Below, piece by piece: positions 42,920 through 50,365 of a stretch of DNA of 64,000 nt (position 1 is its first letter; each line of letters starts with the position of its first letter). The notes beneath the pieces were generated by a model. The model made no database searches. It had not been told where the DNA came from and was given only the letters and a program-made list of their open reading frames with translations. The position numbers and the translations under genes are program-made. Source of the stretch: Phenylobacterium sp. (GTDB lineage: Bacteria > Pseudomonadota > Alphaproteobacteria > Caulobacterales > Caulobacteraceae); NCBI RefSeq assembly GCF_030698145.1, contig NZ_JAUYNW010000017.1, positions 1-64,000 on the forward strand. The letters are read 5' to 3'.

Positions 42920-43549
42920 ATGAGGGTGCTTGTCCAATGCGATGATGCGGACAGGAAGGTGCGCGTCTTCGAGGCGATCCATGACGGATCTCGCTTCTAT
43001 TTCGAGGACGGCGCGCTCTACACCCACGTGGACGCTGAGGGCGTCAATCTCCTGGAATATGTTTCGGCCATGGAGGCCGCGCTCAAGGGTCGCGAAAATC
43101 TCCTCCTGCTGGGGACGGCGGGCGGGGCCCTGGCGACCCAGCTCAGCCGACGGGGCGCGAAGGTCACCGCTGTCGACAACTGGCCGACGGCTTTCGAAAT
43201 CGCGCGCCGCTGGTTCCATCTCCCGACCGAGGTCGAGTGCATCCACGCCGACGCCCTGACCTTCCTGCGCTCGACGGAACGGCGGTGGGACGCCGTCGCG
43301 ATCGACGTCTTCAGCGGCACGGAGATTCCGGACGCCATGCTGACCACCGACATCGGGCAGTTGCTCGCTAACGTGCTCTCGCCCGGCGGCCTGATCGTCT
43401 GGAACGTGGCTGACTGCACGGCGTCATGGCCGGCCCAATGGATCGCCAGGGCGCTGCGATTGGCGGGCCTGACGCCCCGGCTGGTCCCCGTGTTGGCGGA
43501 AGATGTCGGCAACACCCTAGTGGTCTGCCACGCAAAGCCCGGTCGTTGA
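42920..43549 (+). CDS. Spermidine synthase-fold / methyltransferase-like protein
   Basis: 209 residues. A short N-terminal beta part is followed by the SAM-dependent Rossmann fold: NLLLLGTAGGALATQLSRRG (motif I), KVTAVDNW (motif II, acidic), HADALTFL and WDAVAIDVFSGTEIPD. This is the arrangement of polyamine aminopropyltransferases, where the Asp in AIDVFSG would lie at the active site. It is shorter than true spermidine synthases (about 280), and the substrate is unknown. A distant relative is at 46788. Confidence 0.75.
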   Translation: MRVLVQCDDADRKVRVFEAIHDGSRFYFEDGALYTHVDAEGVNLLEYVSAMEAALKGRENLLLLGTAGGALATQLSRRGAKVTAVDNWPTAFEIARRWFHLPTEVECIHADALTFLRSTERRWDAVAIDVFSGTEIPDAMLTTDIGQLLANVLSPGGLIVWNVADCTASWPAQWIARALRLAGLTPRLVPVLAEDVGNTLVVCHAKPGR

Positions 43550-43580
43550 GCCGGGGGCCCGCGCGGGTCGCCTCGTCGAA

Positions 43581-43832
43581 CTACTTGCGTTCCAGGAGCC
43601 GCACGCCCCGCCCCTCGCCTTCGCTCCGCGCGCCGCTGGCGATCAGCTCCACGCCGGCCGCATTGATGGCGTTGACCACTTTCTCGAGGCTGTCGACGAC
43701 CGCGCGCACAATTCCGTCGCTTGCCTCCATCCGTTGGATGGTGGGCAGCGACACGTTCGCCAGCCGCGCCAGCTCCTTCTGGTCAATACCGAGCAGCGCG
43801 CGCGCCGCCTTCATCTGTGAGCCCGTGATCAT
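43581..43832 (-). CDS. XRE-type helix-turn-helix regulator
   Basis: 83 residues from the Met at 43832. The HTH is clear: SQMKAARALLGIDQKELARLANVSLPTIQRMEASDG (about 5-40). The C-terminal part is a dimerisation segment with ALEKV-like NAINAAGVELI. A longer in-frame start at 43874 exists, but its extra 14 residues overlap the upstream gene. It lies 8 bases after the PH-like gene, probably in one operon with it. Confidence 0.8.
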   Translation of the reverse strand: MITGSQMKAARALLGIDQKELARLANVSLPTIQRMEASDGIVRAVVDSLEKVVNAINAAGVELIASGARSEGEGRGVRLLERK

Positions 43833-43840
43833 TTTCGTAT

Positions 43841-44221
43841 CTATAATGATGCGCAATGCATCATCAAGTCGCACATGCGCCCGACTTCGCGTGCGGCAAA
43901 TTTCGGATCCTGACGCAGGAGATTGAGCACCGCGCCCGCCGCGGCCGGACCATCAAAGACCAGATCCATGCGGTCGTACCAGGCGCGTATCGCCAAGCGC
44001 GTCGCGGACACCGTGACCACCTCGTCGATCTTCCCGATCGGGATCGCTGAGAGTTGCTCCGCGTCATCGATGAAGATCAGCCGCCAGCTGGTCAACATCA
44101 CCAGTCCAAGGCGACCAACTCCCGACGTCACGCGCTCAGCCGCCCATCCCTCCAGCAGCGACTCCCCTTCGAACAGGGTGAGCGATCGCCTCAGGCGGGC
44201 GAGATCCGTCGCGCAGTCCAA
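43841..44221 (-). CDS. Hypothetical protein, possible PH/GRAM-like fold
   Basis: 126 residues. A beta-rich middle with GRLGLVMLTSWRLIFID and LSAIPIGKIDEVVTV recalls bacterial PH or GRAM domains (a strand pair with TNRRLIF-like text), followed by a helix (AGAVLNLLRQDPKFAAREV). No signal peptide. The family is uncertain. It precedes the XRE gene, and the perfect palindrome at 44292 lies 70 bases upstream. Confidence 0.6.
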   Translation of the reverse strand: MDCATDLARLRRSLTLFEGESLLEGWAAERVTSGVGRLGLVMLTSWRLIFIDDAEQLSAIPIGKIDEVVTVSATRLAIRAWYDRMDLVFDGPAAAGAVLNLLRQDPKFAAREVGRMCDLMMHCASL

Positions 44222-44291
44222 CCGGCAACCACCATTGCTGGGAGGTCGAGCGTCGCCATCCGCACCGCCTCCATGTCTCCCATGATGTCTT

Positions 44292-44311
44292 ACATATCGT
44301 TCGCGATATGT
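44292..44311. promoter_or_regulatory. Perfect 20-base palindrome, operator candidate
   Basis: ACATATCG, ttcg, CGATATGT: perfect 8-base arms. It lies in the 298-base divergent gap between the PH-like/XRE pair (start 44221) and the receiver gene (start 44520). The XRE protein is a plausible binder. Confidence 0.55.
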
Positions 44312-44519
44312 GAATGGCCAAGATTCACGATTTTCCGTAGGCCGTTCTGCGGAAGCACGCCAGATGGACCGGAATGATATTCCGAACGCCTTGAGGGTAA
44401 TTTCAAGACAATATGTTGATCCAAAATACGTTCTTCATGATGCTTGACACATCAGTTTGCTGTGGTGAAATTGCGGACTCAAGGTCATCCTGTTCGCGCC
44501 CCTCATCCGAGAGTCCGCC

Positions 44520-44969
44520 ATGCCGCTGAACGTCGTCTGCGACCGACCGACCATCGTTCTGGTGGAGAGCGACGGCGAACTTCGCGGCCGGCTCGCCGCC
44601 GGACTTCGGCACGACGGCATGCGTGTCGTTGAGTACGAGGACGGCGGCCCCGCCCTCGCAGCGATCGAACAGGGCCTGTCGGCGGACATTCTCGTCATTT
44701 CCCCCCAAGGCGGCGGCGTGGTGACCTACGATATGGCCCGGCAGGCCAGGGCGCTGGCGCCCCAGATCCAGATCGTGGTCACGCCCGCGCCTCAGGAGAC
44801 GCACGACCTTCCGTCGGAGGCCCATGTGCTCGTCAAACCCTTCGAGCCAAGCCGGCTCTCGCGATACATCCGCTTCGTGGCCGCCAAGCCCGCCCTGCGC
44901 GGCGCGCTGCGCGCGGTCTACCGGCAGGCGCGGTCAGCGCGGCCGGCGTTGACGCCCCTCGCCCATTAA
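44520..44969 (+). CDS. Degenerate receiver-domain protein lacking the phospho-Asp
   Basis: 149 residues with a receiver-like fold: TIVLVESDGELRGRLAAGLRHDG at the start and the conserved Lys in HVLVKPFEPSRL. At the phospho-acceptor place the text is ADILVISPQGGG, so Asp is replaced by Ile/Ser, and the first acidic pair is reduced to ES. It cannot be phosphorylated in the normal way and may act as a protein-binding decoy. A basic C-terminal tail (YRQARSARP) follows. It precedes the SulP transporter on the same strand. Confidence 0.75.
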   Translation: MPLNVVCDRPTIVLVESDGELRGRLAAGLRHDGMRVVEYEDGGPALAAIEQGLSADILVISPQGGGVVTYDMARQARALAPQIQIVVTPAPQETHDLPSEAHVLVKPFEPSRLSRYIRFVAAKPALRGALRAVYRQARSARPALTPLAH

Positions 44970-44980
44970 ATGTGGCGCCC

Positions 44981-45109
44981 ATGGGACTTCATACGCTGGC
45001 GGTGCTGCGGTCTTTCGAGGCGGCCCTCGTCGCCCAGCAGGTCCGCAAGCGCCGTCGCCTGGCGAGGCGTGCGAATGATCGCCCGGTCCGAAAAGAGGCG
45101 TCCGGCTGA
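44981..45109 (+). CDS. Short basic peptide coupled to SulP gene
   Basis: 42 residues (MGLHTLAVLRSFEAALVAQQ, then an Arg/Lys-rich tail). Its stop overlaps the SulP start (TGATG), which suggests a translated leader. It has no clear Shine-Dalgarno and no homologue that I recognise, so it is tentative. Confidence 0.3.
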   Translation: MGLHTLAVLRSFEAALVAQQVRKRRRLARRANDRPVRKEASG

Positions 45110-46791
45110 TGTCGCATGACTGGCGCCTGTTCATTCCCAAGACCGTGACGGTCCTGCGCCAGGGCTACGGCCTGGCGCCGTTCCGCGGCGATGTCGTCGC
45201 CGGCCTGACGGTGGCGATCATCGCCATGCCGCTGGCCATGGCGCTGGCCATCGCGTCGGGAACCACGCCGGAGCGCGGCCTGATCACCGCGGTGGTCGCC
45301 GGCTTCCTGATCTCATTCCTCGGCGGCAGCCGATTCCAGATTGGCGGACCGACCGGAGCCTTTGTCGTCGTGGTCTATGGCGTGATCGCCAAGCACGGAT
45401 ACGATGGTCTGCTGATCGCCACGACGATGGCGGGCCTCATCCTGATCGCCGCGGGGCTCCTTCGCATCGGGACCCTGATCAAGTACATTCCCGATCCGGT
45501 CACGACCGGGTTCACGACCGGCATCGCCACCATCATCCTGGTCAGCCAGCTGAAGGACATCTTCGGCCTCTCGATCGAGCGCGTCCCCGCCGACATCATT
45601 CCCAAGCTGCAGGCGCTCTGGGGTGCGCGCGCCAGCCTGAGCCTTCCCACCCTGACCCTTGCGGTCATCTGTTTCGTCGCGATCATGACGTTGCGGCGCT
45701 TGGCGCCGAAGATTCCGGGCTTCCTCGTGGTGACGGTCGCCGCGGCGGTGGCGGTCACCCTGCTGGCCTTACCGGTCGAGACGATCGGCACGCGGTTCGG
45801 GGGCGTATCCTCCACCCTGCCCCCGCCGAACCTCACGTTCTGGTCATGGACGAAGGCGCGCGATGTCCTACCGAGCGCCCTCACCATCGCGTTGCTCGCC
45901 GGTGTCGAGTCGCTGCTGTCGGCCGTCGTCGCCGATCAGATGACGGGTCGGCGGCATCGCTCCAATATCGAGCTGGTGGCCCAGGGGATCGCCAACATCG
46001 CTTCGGCCGCTTTCGGCGGCCTGCCGGCGACCGGCGCCATCGCGCGCACCGCGACCAATATCCGCTCCGGCGCCCACTCTCCGGTGGCCGGCATGCTGCA
46101 CGCGGCCTTCCTGCTGCTCTTCATGCTGCTGCTCTCGCCCCTGGCCAAGTATGTGCCGCTGGCGGCCCTGGCGGCCATCCTGGTGGTGGTCGCGATCAAT
46201 ATGGCCGAGCTGCAACGCTTCCGGCTGCTGCTCGGCACATCCAACGGCGACCGGGCCGTCTTGCTGCTGACCTTCGGGCTGACGGTCGTCGTGGATCTGA
46301 CGCTGGCCATCGAGGTCGGCATGGTGCTGGCCGCCTTCGTGTTCATGCATCGCATGAGCCAGCTCTCCACCGTGGAGGGCGGCGGCCCGGCCCTCATCGA
46401 CGGCGACCGGGACGACTTCAACCGCGCGGACGAGCCGGCCTACGAACCCCATGAGGGTTTGCCCCACGATACCGCGGTGATCACCTTCAGGGGTCCCTTG
46501 TTCTTCGGCAGCACCAGCGTGCTGAAGGACGCCCTTGACCAGATCGGCGGCCGCAGCCGGCGCTACATCCTGAGGTTCGAGGAGGTTCCGCTGATCGATC
46601 CGACCGGAGCCGCCGCCCTTTCGTCGTTCCTTCGCCGCGCCATCCAGGACGGCGCCGAGATCGTCGTCTGCGGCGCCCGTGACAGCGTGCGGACCAATCT
46701 CCTGCGCACGGTGGAGGCCCACGTCCTGGAGAAGGTCGGGTTCGCACCGGACTTCGCCACGGCCCGCGCCGCCACGACGGCGGTCGCATGA
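45109..46791 (+). CDS. SulP family anion transporter with STAS domain
   Basis: 560 residues. Eleven or twelve membrane helices make up the SulP core (DVVAGLTVAIIAMPLAMALAIASG, GGSRFQIGGPTGAFVVVVYG, SNIELVAQGIANIASAAFGGLPATGAIARTATNIRSG). A C-terminal STAS domain (about 450-550) contains LRFEEVPLIDPTGAAAL. The family carries sulfate, bicarbonate or dicarboxylates, and the ligand is not evident. Its stop overlaps the start of the gene at 46788 by four bases, so the two are coupled. Confidence 0.94.
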   Translation: MSHDWRLFIPKTVTVLRQGYGLAPFRGDVVAGLTVAIIAMPLAMALAIASGTTPERGLITAVVAGFLISFLGGSRFQIGGPTGAFVVVVYGVIAKHGYDGLLIATTMAGLILIAAGLLRIGTLIKYIPDPVTTGFTTGIATIILVSQLKDIFGLSIERVPADIIPKLQALWGARASLSLPTLTLAVICFVAIMTLRRLAPKIPGFLVVTVAAAVAVTLLALPVETIGTRFGGVSSTLPPPNLTFWSWTKARDVLPSALTIALLAGVESLLSAVVADQMTGRRHRSNIELVAQGIANIASAAFGGLPATGAIARTATNIRSGAHSPVAGMLHAAFLLLFMLLLSPLAKYVPLAALAAILVVVAINMAELQRFRLLLGTSNGDRAVLLLTFGLTVVVDLTLAIEVGMVLAAFVFMHRMSQLSTVEGGGPALIDGDRDDFNRADEPAYEPHEGLPHDTAVITFRGPLFFGSTSVLKDALDQIGGRSRRYILRFEEVPLIDPTGAAALSSFLRRAIQDGAEIVVCGARDSVRTNLLRTVEAHVLEKVGFAPDFATARAATTAVA

Positions 46792-47429
46792 TCCCGCTTC
46801 GAAGCGTCCAGACGGCTGGCGGCGAAGTGGCGGTCATCCTGCGCCGGTCCGATCGCGCCGTCGGCTATGTGAAAGACGGGGTGCTGCAGACGCTGATCGA
46901 CGCCCGCGGCCACAACCTCGCGCCGCATGTGAACGCTGCGGTGGATGTCCTGCTGCAGGAGAAGGTTCGCCAGGCGCTCGTGCTGGGCTATGGCGGCGGC
47001 GCGGCCTCGACCATGCTGCACCGAGCTGGCGTGGATGTGTTCGCTGTGGACTGCGATCCCTGCGCCAAGCCGCTGGCGCAGCTCTTCTTTCGGGCCCCGC
47101 CCTGCCTCGATGTGGTTGTCAGCGACGCCGCGGCCTACGTCGAGTGGGCCGCGGCGACCTCCTTCGACGGCGTCCTCATCGATTTCCAGGACTCTATCGA
47201 GACGCCCAAGGCCTATTTGTCCCAGTCCTTCTGGCGGGCGGTGGCGAGGGTGCTTCGTCCCAGAGGCATGGCCGTCGTCAACGTGACCCCGTGGCTTCAT
47301 GGCGGACCCGACTGGCGGACGTTTCAAGGCGCCCTCGGCCTGGGCGGCTTCGACGCGGTGGCGCTGAGTGATGAGCACGGCGCCGGCAACCGGATTCTGG
47401 TGACCGTTCGCGGCGCCGCGGCGACATAG
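46788..47429 (+). CDS. Spermidine synthase-fold / methyltransferase-like protein
   Basis: 213 residues. ALVLGYGGGAASTMLHRAG (motif I) and VFAVDCDPCAK (motif II) give a SAM-type fold, and FDGVLIDFQDS and VLRPRGMAVVNVTPW follow, as in spermidine synthases. It is short, like the relative at 42920; both probably lack part of the N-terminal domain. Translational coupling to the SulP transporter suggests that the transported anion or its product is related to the reaction. The function is unknown. Confidence 0.75.
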   Translation: MIPLRSVQTAGGEVAVILRRSDRAVGYVKDGVLQTLIDARGHNLAPHVNAAVDVLLQEKVRQALVLGYGGGAASTMLHRAGVDVFAVDCDPCAKPLAQLFFRAPPCLDVVVSDAAAYVEWAAATSFDGVLIDFQDSIETPKAYLSQSFWRAVARVLRPRGMAVVNVTPWLHGGPDWRTFQGALGLGGFDAVALSDEHGAGNRILVTVRGAAAT

Positions 47430-47509
47430 TCCCGCGCCGATCGACAGCCCAGACGACCTTCCTGGGCCTCAAGCATGGGGCCTGGCGGCGCGGTCCGAAC
47501 TGCCGGGAG

Positions 47510-47559
47510 GACCCGCTCTCAATCAGCGGGTCGCAGGTTCAAATCCTACCGCACCCACA
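47510..47559 (+). other. Degenerate 3' tRNA fragment (tRNA-Lys-like), possible attachment site
   Basis: AATCAGCGGGTCGCAGGTTC followed by AAATCC and GCACCCAC reads as the 3' part of an anticodon arm, T-arm and acceptor of a tRNA. It closely resembles the 3' half of tRNA-Lys. The T stem has a C-A mismatch, the terminal CCA is CAA, and no D-arm or 5' acceptor is found upstream. Such 3' tRNA ends often mark integration (att) sites. Confidence 0.5.
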
Positions 47560-47561
47560 AA

Positions 47562-47585
47562 AATTCTCTTAGAATTCCGAGAATT
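47562..47585. repeat. Inverted repeat just after the tRNA fragment
   Basis: AATTCTC (47562-47568) and GAGAATT (47579-47585) with a 10-base loop, in an AT-rich pocket directly after the tRNA-like 3' end. It may be part of an old integration junction or a weak terminator. The remaining sequence to about 47754 holds no supported gene. Confidence 0.35.
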
Positions 47586-47754
47586 AAGGCCGACCCTTTC
47601 GGGAGATAGTCAAGCGTCGACATTAGAACGGCGTTTGGAACGGCAAACTCGCGACCACTGACATCAGAGCCCTCGCGGCGTGTTGAGGCGAAAGCGGCCG
47701 GAGACACCGCCACATCGAGGCCGAGACGCAGTGCGCAAGCCGGCGCTTCGCCCC

Positions 47755-48075
47755 CTAGAGATTCGTCTCGAGCGTCCGCATCGGGGGTTCGTGTTTCTCG
47801 GCGATATCGAGGCACTCCTCGTGACGCTTCGCTCGGCTGACATTCAGACGAATGAAGACGTCCGTGGCGCGGTGGACAGTCTGCGCTACCTTCCAGCCGC
47901 GAAATGCCTCGCGGAGGCTGTCGATCTCAGCGCAGCAGATCAGAGCCCAGCTAGCGTCATCTCGCCGGACGTAGATCACGTTCCCCGCCGTGGCCGGGAG
48001 CTCCTCGCGCTCCTGATGACGCCGGAACCGGTAAGTGGCGCCGCTGGCGCCGGCGATGTCGAGCACCTGAGTCAT
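47755..48075 (-). CDS. Hypothetical protein
   Basis: 106 residues with no recognised family. The N-terminal part is beta-like (TYRFRRHQEREELPATAGNVIYVRRDDASWALICCAEIDSL split by turns), and the C-terminal part is helical (AKRHEECLDIAEKHE). AAGG lies about 6 bases upstream of the ATG. It stands alone beside the tRNA fragment, so it may be cargo of a former integrated element. Confidence 0.5.
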   Translation of the reverse strand: MTQVLDIAGASGATYRFRRHQEREELPATAGNVIYVRRDDASWALICCAEIDSLREAFRGWKVAQTVHRATDVFIRLNVSRAKRHEECLDIAEKHEPPMRTLETNL

Positions 48076-48226
48076 GACGAACCTTAGATGGCGGAAGAGC
48101 CTCCAGTCGCATCTTGGATCGACGAGAGTGGGGCGGAGCGCGACGCGCTTTTGTCATCTTTATCGCCGCCCGACCACGTGGCTTCGTCGCCAATGACCCA
48201 GCCCCCGTCGCCGGGATAGGTCAAGT

Positions 48227-48757
48227 CTAGGGTGTATTGGGTCGGCCGATCAGCGCATAGATCGGATCGTCCGGCCATGAGCCGCCGATCGGTTGGCGTC
48301 GGCCGAAGCGCTCGGCTTCCGTTCCCGGCGGCAGGGGCATCTGCTCGACCCAGTCGAACACCACCAGACGGCGGGCCACCCGCCACTCGTCGCCGCGCTT
48401 TTCGAACCAGTCGACATAGCGGCCGGCCATGTCCCACTGCACGAGGGCCCCGTTCTCGGTCTGACGCTGCAGGGCGGTGAAATAGGACTCGACGGCCGCG
48501 CCGCCCGGCTTGCATTCGATAAGGATGTTGTGGATCTGATGGATGCCCCTCTCGATCGTCGGCAGGGTCTTCAGGGCCCAGGCGATGAAGCCCTCAGCGC
48601 TGCCCTGGTAGGCGCCGTGATTGTCGGTGGCGTCCGGCCAGTAGGCTGAGCGCAGGGCCGCCTCGTCCTTGCGGTCGATCCCGCGGCAGTAGCGATAGAT
48701 GCAGTCTCGGATCATCTCTCGATCCCAGAGTTCCTGCAGCTTGTCGGTGTTGGTCAT
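48227..48757 (-). CDS. SnoaL-like / nuclear transport factor 2-fold protein
   Basis: 176 residues of the SnoaL_4 type. WDREMIRDCIYRYCRGIDRKDEAALRSAYWPDATDNHG opens the cone-shaped fold; HQIHNILIEC and WDMAGRYVDWFEKRGDEWRVARRLVVFDWV follow. Such proteins include dehydratases, isomerases and small-subunit-like ring-hydroxylating partners acting on hydrophobic substrates. It lies at the distal end of a minus-strand set with a second SnoaL-like gene and an OYE-family reductase. Confidence 0.85.
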   Translation of the reverse strand: MTNTDKLQELWDREMIRDCIYRYCRGIDRKDEAALRSAYWPDATDNHGAYQGSAEGFIAWALKTLPTIERGIHQIHNILIECKPGGAAVESYFTALQRQTENGALVQWDMAGRYVDWFEKRGDEWRVARRLVVFDWVEQMPLPPGTEAERFGRRQPIGGSWPDDPIYALIGRPNTP

Positions 48758-48808
48758 GGGTCTCCCCCGGTTCTGGATAGGTCTGCATGATCGTGTGGGC
48801 CGCAGGGT

Positions 48809-49229
48809 CTATGGCAACGCCATCAGAGGCGTGATTGCACGCCGTTTGAAACACCAGCCGCCCGAGCCGCGGCGAAATAAGTCGTTGTATCTGACGACTC
48901 CAGTGGCGCGGCCGACCGGCGTCGCCGTTCCTGGTCCCTCCTCGCTCGCGATCACCACGCCCAGGCAGCCGCCCTGCGCCGTATCGGCGTCGATGGGCGT
49001 CGAGCGCCACATAGAGCCTGAGGCCCTGCTCCGGGATCGACTTTACGAAGTCGACAATCTCCGACCGGCCCCTCAGCTTGAAGGGAAGCGATCCGCTCCG
49101 CACGACCTCGGCATCCACGGCGAACAGCGACGCCACCGCCTCCCCGTCGCGAGACGTCAACAGGCGGAAATAGTCCGCCAAAAGGCGCTCGCACGCCCGC
49201 TCGATGATCAATCTCGCCAAGTCGTCCAT
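48809..49229 (-). pseudogene. Frameshifted SnoaL-like gene
   Basis: The N-terminal half (MDDLARLIIERACERLLADYF to LRLYVALDA, start 49229) and the C-terminal half (ADTAQGGCLGVVIAS to GGWCFKRRAITPLM, end 48809) are in different frames that meet near 48990-49000. Together they make one NTF2/SnoaL-like protein of about 140 residues. This is either a recent pseudogene or a sequencing error. Its start overlaps the stop of the reductase gene (TGATG), as expected for an operon member. Confidence 0.65.
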
Positions 49230-50332
49230 CAATGGAGCTCGTCGAGCTTGCTGATATCGAACGCCCGCAGTCGGTCGCCGCGCCCTTCTGCGATGTTCTC
49301 CAGCCAATGCGGATCGCTAAGCAGGGCGCGCCCGACGGCCACCAGGTCGAACTCGTCGCGCGCCAGCCGTTCGAGGAGCTGGTCGATGGAGGTCGGCGCC
49401 GATGTCCCGCCTCCAAAGCCGGTGATGAAGTCGCCGGACAGGCCGACCGATCCCACCGTCATGGCGGTCCGGCCGGTCAGGCGGCGCGCCCACCCCGCCA
49501 GGTTCAGATCCGAACCCTCGAAGGCCGGCTCCCAGAAGCGCCTTTGCGAGCAGTGAATGATGTCCACACCCGCGTCGCACAGCGGCTCCAGCATGGCGGC
49601 GAATTCGCGCGGCCCGTCGGCCAAGCGGGCGGCGTAGTCCTGCTGTTTCCATTGTGAGACGCGCAGGGAGATTGGCAGGGCCTGACCCACCTCGCGGCGG
49701 ATCGCCTGGACGATCTCGGTGGCGAACCGAGTGCGCTCCGCGAGCGTGGCGCCCCCATAGCGGTCCGTCCGCCGGTTCGTCCCGGCCCAGAAGAACTGGT
49801 CGATGAGATAACCGTGGGCGGCATGGATCTCGACACCGTCGAAACCCAGGTCGGCGGCCCGGCGCGCCGCCGCAGCGAAGGCCCCGATGGTGTCGGCGAT
49901 GTCGCCCTCGCTCATGGCCCGTCCGAACGGCGCGTCTGGCGACATCAGGCCCGACGGGCTCTCCACCTGCGCGTCGGGCGCCCATTGCGACCGACGGCCC
50001 TGGGTGGCGCCCACATGCCACAGCTGCGGCATGATCCGTCCGCCCTCCGCGTGCACGGCCGAAACGACCTCGGCCCAACCGGTCATCGCCGCCTCGCCCC
50101 AGAACCTGGGCACGTTGGGATCATCCCCCGATCCAGGGCGCTCCACCACCGTGCCTTCCGTGATGATCAGCCCGACGCCGGCGCGCGCGCGGCGCGCGTA
50201 ATAGGCCGCGACGTCCGGGCCCGGCACGCCGCCTGGCGATCGCGACCGGGTCATCGGCGCCATGACCACGCGGTTGGGCAACCGCAGGCCCGCGACATCG
50301 TAAGTTCGGAAGAGGGTGTCCGCGGCCGGCAT
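49229..50332 (-). CDS. Old Yellow Enzyme family ene-reductase
   Basis: 367 residues, FMN TIM barrel. LPNRVVMAPMTRSRS, the LWHVGATQGR segment, and GVEIHAAHGYLIDQFFWAGTNRRTDRYGG (His-x-x-His substrate anchor, about 180-185) are diagnostic of OYE/NemA enzymes, and the end contains AVGRALLSDPHWLENI. It reduces activated C=C bonds of enones or nitroesters with NAD(P)H. It is upstream of the SnoaL-like genes and probably co-transcribed with them. Confidence 0.94.
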   Translation of the reverse strand: MPAADTLFRTYDVAGLRLPNRVVMAPMTRSRSPGGVPGPDVAAYYARRARAGVGLIITEGTVVERPGSGDDPNVPRFWGEAAMTGWAEVVSAVHAEGGRIMPQLWHVGATQGRRSQWAPDAQVESPSGLMSPDAPFGRAMSEGDIADTIGAFAAAARRAADLGFDGVEIHAAHGYLIDQFFWAGTNRRTDRYGGATLAERTRFATEIVQAIRREVGQALPISLRVSQWKQQDYAARLADGPREFAAMLEPLCDAGVDIIHCSQRRFWEPAFEGSDLNLAGWARRLTGRTAMTVGSVGLSGDFITGFGGGTSAPTSIDQLLERLARDEFDLVAVGRALLSDPHWLENIAEGRGDRLRAFDISKLDELH

Positions 50333-50365
50333 CGGGCCTCCACTGAATTGCGGCGTTTGGACGGG

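Noticed and set aside
47484-47559. Complete tRNA gene
   Set aside because: Only the T-arm, 3' acceptor and part of the anticodon arm fit; no D-arm or matching 5' acceptor strand was found, and the CCA end is altered.
47546-47815. 89-codon minus-strand frame over the tRNA-like fragment
   Set aside because: No Shine-Dalgarno, no family features, and it runs antisense through the tRNA-like sequence.
48084-48515. 143-codon minus-strand frame
   Set aside because: Shadow of the SnoaL-like gene at 48227-48757 in another frame.
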